A stretch of 6,858 nucleotides of DNA, taken from NCBI GenBank assembly GCA_028292305.1, contig JAQGMQ010000060.1, positions 1 to 6,858 on the forward strand, read 5' to 3'. The position numbers were made by a program, and so were the translations under genes. Every line of letters starts with the position of its first letter. Position 1 is the first letter of the stretch. The stretch is from Rhodoferax sp. Lineage in GTDB: Bacteria; Pseudomonadota; Gammaproteobacteria; Burkholderiales; Burkholderiaceae_C. The notes under the pieces were generated by a model. The model made no database searches. It worked only from the letters and a program-made list of their open reading frames with translations, and was not told where the DNA came from. This document shows positions 5,033 to 6,858 of the stretch, piece after piece.

Positions 5033-6858
5033 CTAGCTGCCGGCCGTGCGGCGGCCCAGATCGGCCGTGCCCACGATGCGCTGGATCATCAGCACGCAGA
5101 ACAGCATGATCACGATCAGCACCGACGAATAGGCGATGGCCAGCGCGTATTCGCCCGCATCGACGCGGCCGGCGATGTAGACCGTGGCCAGGTTGTGCCG
5201 GGCCGTCGCCAAAAAGATGACCGCACTCACCGCCGTGATGGCATGGGTGAAGCCGAACACCGTGCTGGCGATGATGGCCGGCCGCAGCAAAGGCAGCACC
5301 ACCTTGATGAAAGTGCGCGAAGTGCTGGCGCGCAGCGTGGCCGAAGCTTCGTCCAGCGAGCGGTCCAGTTGCGACAACGAGGCCACCGTGGAGCGCACGC
5401 CCACCGGCATGTTGCGGAAGGTGAGGCAGATGACAATGATCGCGAAGCTGCCGGTGAATTCGAGCGGCGGCACGTTGAAGGCCACGATGTAGGCCACGCC
5501 GAGCACGGTGCCCGGCACCGCGAAGTTCACCATCGTCAAAAACTCGAAACCCCGCCGGCCCACGAACACATGGCGGCTCACCACATACCCCGCCAGCACG
5601 CCGAACGCGGTCGTCAACGGCGCCGCCACGGCCGCCACGCCGAGCGTGGTGAACAGGCTGCTCCAGGCCGAGCCGGTGAGGTGCAGACCACCGTCGAAAT
5701 TAAAACCGAAGCCGGTGCCAAAGTGGGCCAGCGTGGGCGTGAGGTCGAAGCGGCCGATGTCCTTCACGAAGCCACCAACCAGGATCACGCCGTACGACAC
5801 CACGGTCAGCAACACCCACGGCGTGACCAATGCGATGGCGCCCCACTTCACGCCCTTGGGCAGCGGCGCGGGAAAGCCGTTGTCGCCCTTGCCACCCACC
5901 GAGGTGTAAGAAGCGGTGCCCAGCCACTTCTGCTGCAGTGCGAACACACTCACGGTGAGCAGCAGCAAGGTCAGCGCCAGGATCGCGGCGCGCGATGCGT
6001 CCTGCTGCGCGCCGGCAATGGCGAAGAAGATCTTGGTCGACAACACTTCGAAATTGCCCGACAGCACCAGCGGATTCGCGAAGTCGGCCAGGCTTTCCAC
6101 GAAGCCCAGCAGGAAGGCGTTGGCAATCGCCGGGCGCACCAGCGGCCAGGTCACGGTGCGGAACACATGCCACGGCGAGCCGCGCAGCACCTGGCCGGCT
6201 TCTTCGAGCGTGGGGCTCACCAGGCGCAACGCGCCGCCGATCAGCAGAAACGCCAGCGGCGTGAAGCTGATGGTCTGCGCCAGCAACACACCCGGCAGGC
6301 CGTAGATCCAGCGCGAACGCGGCACGCCGAACCATTCGCTGAGCAGCTGCGTGGCGATGCCGGTGCGGCCGAACAAAATGATGATGGCCAGGCCGATGAC
6401 GAACGGCGGCGTCACCACCGGCAGGATCGACAGGATGCGCAGCCACACCTTGTTGCGGTGCGCGCCGCGCTCGGCCAAAAGCGCCAGCGCAAAGCCGAAC
6501 ATTGTGCTGAGCCCACCAGCCAGAATCGCCAGCGTCATCGAGTTGATGGCCACGCCGCAGCGCACGTTGCCGGTGACGCAGCCCGTGCCCCACACGTCGG
6601 CGTTGAAGAAGCGCTCGAACGCGCTGCTCGCCACCCATTTGCCGTTCTGGTCGATGAACGCCGCCAGCAGCATGCGCCCGATCGGGTAGGCCACGAAAAC
6701 CAGCAACAGCAGCGACACCACACACACCACGCCGGCGATGGTGGTGTCGTTCTTGAACGCGCCCGCCCGCGCCGCAAACCAGGCGCCGATGCCGACCACC
6801 ACACAGGCGATGCCGATGTTGAGCGAAGCCGAAGTCCAGGGCATCACGAGGATGGCCA
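5033..6858 (-). CDS. Fused two-domain ABC transporter permease, FbpB/AfuB-like, 5' end outside window
   Basis: This inner-membrane protein forms the channel of the importer driven by the ATPase at 3782-4840. Two permease halves are fused in one chain, each with an EAA loop that docks the ATPase: EEAGQVLRGSPWHVF (about 6165-6209) and DEASATLRASTSRTF (about 5310-5354). I count about 13 hydrophobic segments, consistent with two six-helix halves plus at least one extra N-terminal helix. Residues GCVTGNVRCG in the first periplasmic loop hold a Cys pair (codons 6578-6580 and 6557-6559). The frame is open to the right edge. GTG at 6847 and ATG at 6844 lack a Shine-Dalgarno and are preceded by coding-like Ala-Ile-Leu, so the true start probably lies beyond the window. 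Fused AfuB-type permeases are, as I recall, nearly 700 residues, against 608 codons visible here. Family members are usually annotated as Fe3+ permeases, but AfuABC of Actinobacillus transports hexose phosphates. Confidence 0.92.
   Translation of the reverse strand, partial: AILVMPWTSASLNIGIACVVVGIGAWFAARAGAFKNDTTIAGVVCVVSLLLLVFVAYPIGRMLLAAFIDQNGKWVASSAFERFFNADVWGTGCVTGNVRCGVAINSMTLAILAGGLSTMFGFALALLAERGAHRNKVWLRILSILPVVTPPFVIGLAIIILFGRTGIATQLLSEWFGVPRSRWIYGLPGVLLAQTISFTPLAFLLIGGALRLVSPTLEEAGQVLRGSPWHVFRTVTWPLVRPAIANAFLLGFVESLADFANPLVLSGNFEVLSTKIFFAIAGAQQDASRAAILALTLLLLTVSVFALQQKWLGTASYTSVGGKGDNGFPAPLPKGVKWGAIALVTPWVLLTVVSYGVILVGGFVKDIGRFDLTPTLAHFGTGFGFNFDGGLHLTGSAWSSLFTTLGVAAVAAPLTTAFGVLAGYVVSRHVFVGRRGFEFLTMVNFAVPGTVLGVAYIVAFNVPPLEFTGSFAIIVICLTFRNMPVGVRSTVASLSQLDRSLDEASATLRASTSRTFIKVVLPLLRPAIIASTVFGFTHAITAVSAVIFLATARHNLATVYIAGRVDAGEYALAIAYSSVLIVIMLFCVLMIQRIVGTADLGRRTAGS

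Noticed and set aside
1..6858. CRISPR array, tRNA, insertion sequence ends, riboswitch or trp leader attenuator
   Set aside because: No regularly spaced repeats, cloverleaf, transposase motif or Trp-codon leader was found; the trp promoter region lies upstream of the window.

Overview
The window is high-GC bacterial DNA with tightly packed genes. It most probably comes from a betaproteobacterium of the Comamonadaceae (Acidovorax/Variovorax/Rhodoferax type). That placement is inferred from protein wording (for example the TrpD and TrpG sequences), codon bias toward G/C in third positions, and the style of the intergenic repeat at about 4895-5026. No search was run.

Plus strand, 1-3115: a compact, co-directional cluster. 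It holds the 3' end of trpG (anthranilate synthase glutaminase subunit, cut by the window edge), a low-specificity L-threonine aldolase (ltaE, GTG start at 325), a LysE/RhtB-family amino-acid exporter (1403-2053) and trpD (2081-3115). Gaps are 21, 16 and 27 bp and each internal gene has its own Shine-Dalgarno sequence, so this looks like one operon. Tryptophan biosynthesis genes thus flank an amino-acid degradation enzyme and an exporter.

Minus strand, 3125-3707: a toxin-antitoxin pair convergent with trpD. The toxin (RelE/ParE-superfamily 'addiction module killer' type, HigB-like) is transcribed first and overlaps the XRE-type antitoxin by 8 bp. Its promoter region carries a perfect 8-bp inverted repeat set between and across a -35/-10 pair, and the predicted transcription start falls at the toxin ATG, which has no Shine-Dalgarno (possible leaderless mRNA). 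The toxin C-terminus looks rearranged by a frameshift or small deletion. The pair sits where trpC would often follow trpD.

Minus strand, 3782-6858: two genes of an ABC importer of the ferric-iron/sugar-phosphate (FbpBC/AfuBC) class. They are a large fused permease (start beyond the right edge) and its ATPase. They are separated by an unusually long, hairpin-rich 192-bp spacer that looks like a dispersed genomic repeat. The substrate-binding protein is not in the window.

The 46 bp from 3736 to 3781 hold nothing I can recognise; no clear terminator is seen between the ABC genes and the toxin-antitoxin pair. No tRNA, rRNA, CRISPR array, insertion sequence or phage gene is visible. Most of the window is ordinary metabolism and transport. 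The toxin-antitoxin junction and the structured spacer are the parts that deserve a second look; I do not see a clearly new multi-gene system.
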